From HLUCCA09 sp039822045 (GTDB lineage Bacteria > Pseudomonadota > Alphaproteobacteria > Rhodobacterales > Rhodobacteraceae), in contig JBCBMY010000006.1 of the NCBI GenBank assembly GCA_039822045.1, positions 1-64,000 of the forward strand: a DNA stretch of 64,000 nucleotides. Reading direction: 5' to 3'. The stretch's first letter is position 1. Each line of letters opens with the position of its first letter. Below the pieces are notes generated by a model that ran no database searches, had not been told where the DNA came from, and saw nothing but the letters and a program-made list of their open reading frames with translations. This document shows, piece by piece, positions 61,769 through 64,000 of this stretch. A program made the position numbers and the translations under genes.

Positions 61769-63574
61769 TCAGTACACCCGGGCTTTCGGCGCGATCTTCT
61801 TGAGGTCGATGCCGCCTTCGTTGTGGCCAAGGAGCGGGTTCAGATGCACCGGGCGATAGTCGAGCTCGACCTTGCCATTGACGGTCGACAGGGTGTGCTT
61901 GCGCCACGTCTCGTCGTCGCGATCGGGATAGTCCTCGTGGGCATGCGCCCCGCGGCTTTCCTTGCGCGCCTCGGCCGACACGATGGTGGCCAGCGCATTC
62001 GGCATCAGGTTGGTGAGTTCCAGCGTCTCCATCAGATCGGAGTTCCAGACCATCGAGCGGTCGGTCACCTTGACGTCGTCCATCTTGCCTGCGACCGCGT
62101 ACATCCGCTCCACGCCCTTGCCGAGCGTCTCATCGGTGCGGAAGACGGCCGCGTCTTCCTGCATCGTCTTTTGCATCTCGAGGCGCAGCTCGGCGGTGCC
62201 CGTGTCGCCGTCGGCATGGCGGACCGCATCGAACCGGTCGAGCGCCTTGTCGAGGCTCGCCTGGTTCATCGGTGCGTTGGTCTCTTGGGGGTCCACGACC
62301 TTGGCCGCCCGGATGCCCGCGGCCCGGCCAAACACCACAAGGTCGATCAGCGAGTTAGAGCCGAGCCGGTTCGCGCCGTGCACTGATGCGCAGCCCGCCT
62401 CACCGACAGCCATCAGGCCCGGCGAGATGCGGTCGGGGTCGTCCGCGGTCGGGTTCAGGACCTCGCCCCAATAGTTCGTGGGGATGCCGCCCATATTGTA
62501 ATGGACCGTCGGCAATACCGGGATGGGCTCCTTCGTGAGGTCCACGCCTGCAAAGATCCGGGCCGATTCTGAGATGCCCGGCAGGCGCTCGGCCAGCGTT
62601 TCGGGCGGCAAATGGTTGAGGTGCAGGTGGATGTGGTCGCCGTTCGGCCCCACGCCGCGCCCCTCGCGGATCTCCATCGTCATGCAGCGCGAGACCACGT
62701 CACGCGAGGCCAGATCCTTATAGGTCGGCGCATAGCGCTCCATGAAGCGCTCGCCCTCGGAGTTGGTGAGGTAACCGCCCTCGCCGCGCGCGCCTTCGGT
62801 GATCAGGCAGCCCGCGCCATAGATCCCGGTCGGGTGGAACTGAACGAACTCCATGTCCTGCAGCGGCAGACCCTGGCGCGCGACCATGCCGCCGCCATCG
62901 CCGGTGCAGGTGTGGGCCGAGGTGGCCGAGAAATAGGCCCGGCCATAGCCGCCCGTGGCCAGCACGGTCATCTTGGCGTTGAAGGCGTGCAGTGTGCCAT
63001 CATCGAGCTTCCAAGCCAGCACGCCCTGGCACGTCCCGTCTTCGGACATGATCAGGTCGGTCGCGAAATACTCGATGTAGAACTCGGCGTCGTTCTTCAG
63101 CGATTGGCCGTAGAGCGTGTGCAGGATCGCGTGCCCCGTCCGGTCGGCGGCCGCACAGGTCCGCTGCACCGGGGGGCCTTCGCCGAACTGGGTCGTGTGG
63201 CCGCCGAAGGGGCGCTGATAGATCTTGCCGTCCTCGGTCCGGCTGAAGGGCACGCCGTAATGTTCAAGCTCATAGACCGCCTTGGGCGCTTCGCGGGCGA
63301 GATACTCCATCGCGTCGGTGTCGCCGAGCCAGTCCGACCCCTTCACCGTGTCGTACATGTGCCACTGCCAGTGGTCCGGCCCCATATTTCCAAGCGAGGC
63401 GGCGATGCCGCCCTGCGCCGCCACAGTGTGCGAGCGGGTCGGGAACACCTTGGTCACGCAGGCCGTCTTGAGCCCCTGTTCGGCCATGCCGAGCGTCGCG
63501 CGAAGGCCAGAGCCGCCGGCGCCGACCACGACGACGTCATAGGTGTGATGGGTGATGTCGTAGGAAGCGGTCAT
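61769..63574 (-). CDS. sdhA: Succinate dehydrogenase flavoprotein subunit
   Basis: SdhA oxidises succinate to fumarate with covalent FAD on the cytoplasmic face of complex II. The 601 residues include the dinucleotide motif VVVGAGGSGLRATLG, the FAD-linking His49 in RSHTVAAQGGIAA, and HPTGIYGAGCLITEGARGEG at the active site. It is 42 bp after sdhD. Confidence 0.99.
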   Translation of the reverse strand: MTASYDITHHTYDVVVVGAGGSGLRATLGMAEQGLKTACVTKVFPTRSHTVAAQGGIAASLGNMGPDHWQWHMYDTVKGSDWLGDTDAMEYLAREAPKAVYELEHYGVPFSRTEDGKIYQRPFGGHTTQFGEGPPVQRTCAAADRTGHAILHTLYGQSLKNDAEFYIEYFATDLIMSEDGTCQGVLAWKLDDGTLHAFNAKMTVLATGGYGRAYFSATSAHTCTGDGGGMVARQGLPLQDMEFVQFHPTGIYGAGCLITEGARGEGGYLTNSEGERFMERYAPTYKDLASRDVVSRCMTMEIREGRGVGPNGDHIHLHLNHLPPETLAERLPGISESARIFAGVDLTKEPIPVLPTVHYNMGGIPTNYWGEVLNPTADDPDRISPGLMAVGEAGCASVHGANRLGSNSLIDLVVFGRAAGIRAAKVVDPQETNAPMNQASLDKALDRFDAVRHADGDTGTAELRLEMQKTMQEDAAVFRTDETLGKGVERMYAVAGKMDDVKVTDRSMVWNSDLMETLELTNLMPNALATIVSAEARKESRGAHAHEDYPDRDDETWRKHTLSTVNGKVELDYRPVHLNPLLGHNEGGIDLKKIAPKARVY

Positions 63575-63616
63575 GCGAAACTCCGTTGGCTCAACGCGCG
63601 AAGCGGTGGCTGGACG

Positions 63617-63988
63617 TCACAGGGCGAGGCGGACCAGGGCAAAGAGGCCCACGGCCATAGCACCGTAGCTGAGGCAGACCATCGCTACGATTGCAAGTTG
63701 GCGGGTCAGCCCGTCGGTATAATCTTCAAGAAGAACCTGCACACCGTGCCGGAAATGGTTGAATCCGACGACCAGCATCAGGCCAGAGACGACCGCCGGG
63801 AAGGGCCGCGCGAAATGGGCCAGAACCGCGTCGTGCGGCTGCCCGAGCGCGCCGGCAAAGGCGATCAGAAAAAGCGGCGTCAGGATCAGGAGCGCGTAGG
63901 ACGACAGCGTCATCTGCCAGTGATGCTCTGCCCCCGTCTTGGCGGAGCCGAGGCCGGAGGCGCGCTTGCGGTCGGTGACGTAAGCCAT
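63617..63988 (-). CDS. sdhD: Succinate dehydrogenase membrane anchor SdhD
   Basis: This 123-residue protein has three hydrophobic helices (about 30-48, 65-82 and 94-118) and VGFNHFRHGVQVLLEDYTDG, with the His and Asp/Tyr residues typical of heme/quinone sites in SdhD. sdhC should lie just beyond the right edge of the window. Confidence 0.94.
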   Translation of the reverse strand: MAYVTDRKRASGLGSAKTGAEHHWQMTLSSYALLILTPLFLIAFAGALGQPHDAVLAHFARPFPAVVSGLMLVVGFNHFRHGVQVLLEDYTDGLTRQLAIVAMVCLSYGAMAVGLFALVRLAL

Positions 63989-64000
63989 GGGTCTCGCTCC

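Overview
The window is a stretch of alphaproteobacterial chromosome, most likely from the Rhodobacterales (Roseobacter/Rhodobacter group). The evidence is high GC with strong third-position G/C bias, an F1-only ATP synthase operon (atpHAGDC with no F0 genes beside it), a GcrA cell-cycle regulator, a family II Mn-dependent pyrophosphatase, a CIRCE-controlled groESL operon, and gene pairs familiar from that order (ubiK divergent from lgt, a small lipoprotein next to sdhA, an H-type lectin gene after atpC). It is mostly ordinary chromosomal backbone with a few accessory insertions. I found no tRNA, rRNA, CRISPR array, prophage or insertion sequence.

Layout: 0.4-8 kb carries a ChaC-like enzyme, a MotA/ExbB-like plus OmpA-like stator-type pair, an M23 endopeptidase and ClpA. 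8.4-10 kb has divergent gloB and a methyltransferase. 10.3-15.9 kb is the F1 ATP synthase operon and an H-type lectin gene. 16-25.9 kb holds prs, an HCCA isomerase and hydrolase pair, a large secreted beta-roll protein, a threonine aldolase/YcgN/RibF operon, a MaoC hydratase and a HAD phosphatase. 26.5-32.2 kb holds a second multidomain RTX exoprotein, Mn-pyrophosphatase and a glycosyltransferase. 32.3-34.5 kb is groESL with its promoter, CIRCE and terminator. 35-39.6 kb has a GGDEF protein, a Nudix hydrolase, small proteins, an M48 lipoprotein protease and RimO. 39.6-44.4 kb has an ABC-2 exporter, GcrA, an orphan ABC-2 permease and ArgD. 44.2-45.9 kb is a TetR-tautomerase-SRPBCC module. 46-54.7 kb carries YbjN, a sulfotransferase-like protein, UbiK, Lgt, a MidA-like methyltransferase, PgeF, a Hint protein, ProC, a CsaA-like protein and a 2-hydroxyacid dehydrogenase. 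54.7-57.9 kb has an SDR, a GNAT, a DUF1989 protein and an ATP-grasp protein. 58-64 kb is the succinate dehydrogenase locus (sdhD-sdhA-two lipoproteins-two glycosyltransferase-like genes-sdhB on the minus strand), with sdhC expected beyond the right edge.

Functional themes: energy metabolism (F1-ATPase, SDH, pyrophosphatase, FAD synthesis), envelope work (stator-like pair, M23, M48, Lgt, MidA/UbiK respiratory assembly factors), proteostasis (ClpA, GroESL, RimO) and secreted calcium-binding exoproteins with no type I secretion genes in the window. The points most worth a second look are: the stator-like pair whose OmpA partner has an unusually long coiled coil; two RTX-type exoproteins of odd architecture; a 14-bp tandem repeat at the argD/SRPBCC junction that changes reading frame; likely TetR operators; a PhaR-like site before the MaoC gene; a back-to-back palindrome after the HAD gene; and glycosyltransferase-like genes lodged inside the sdh locus.
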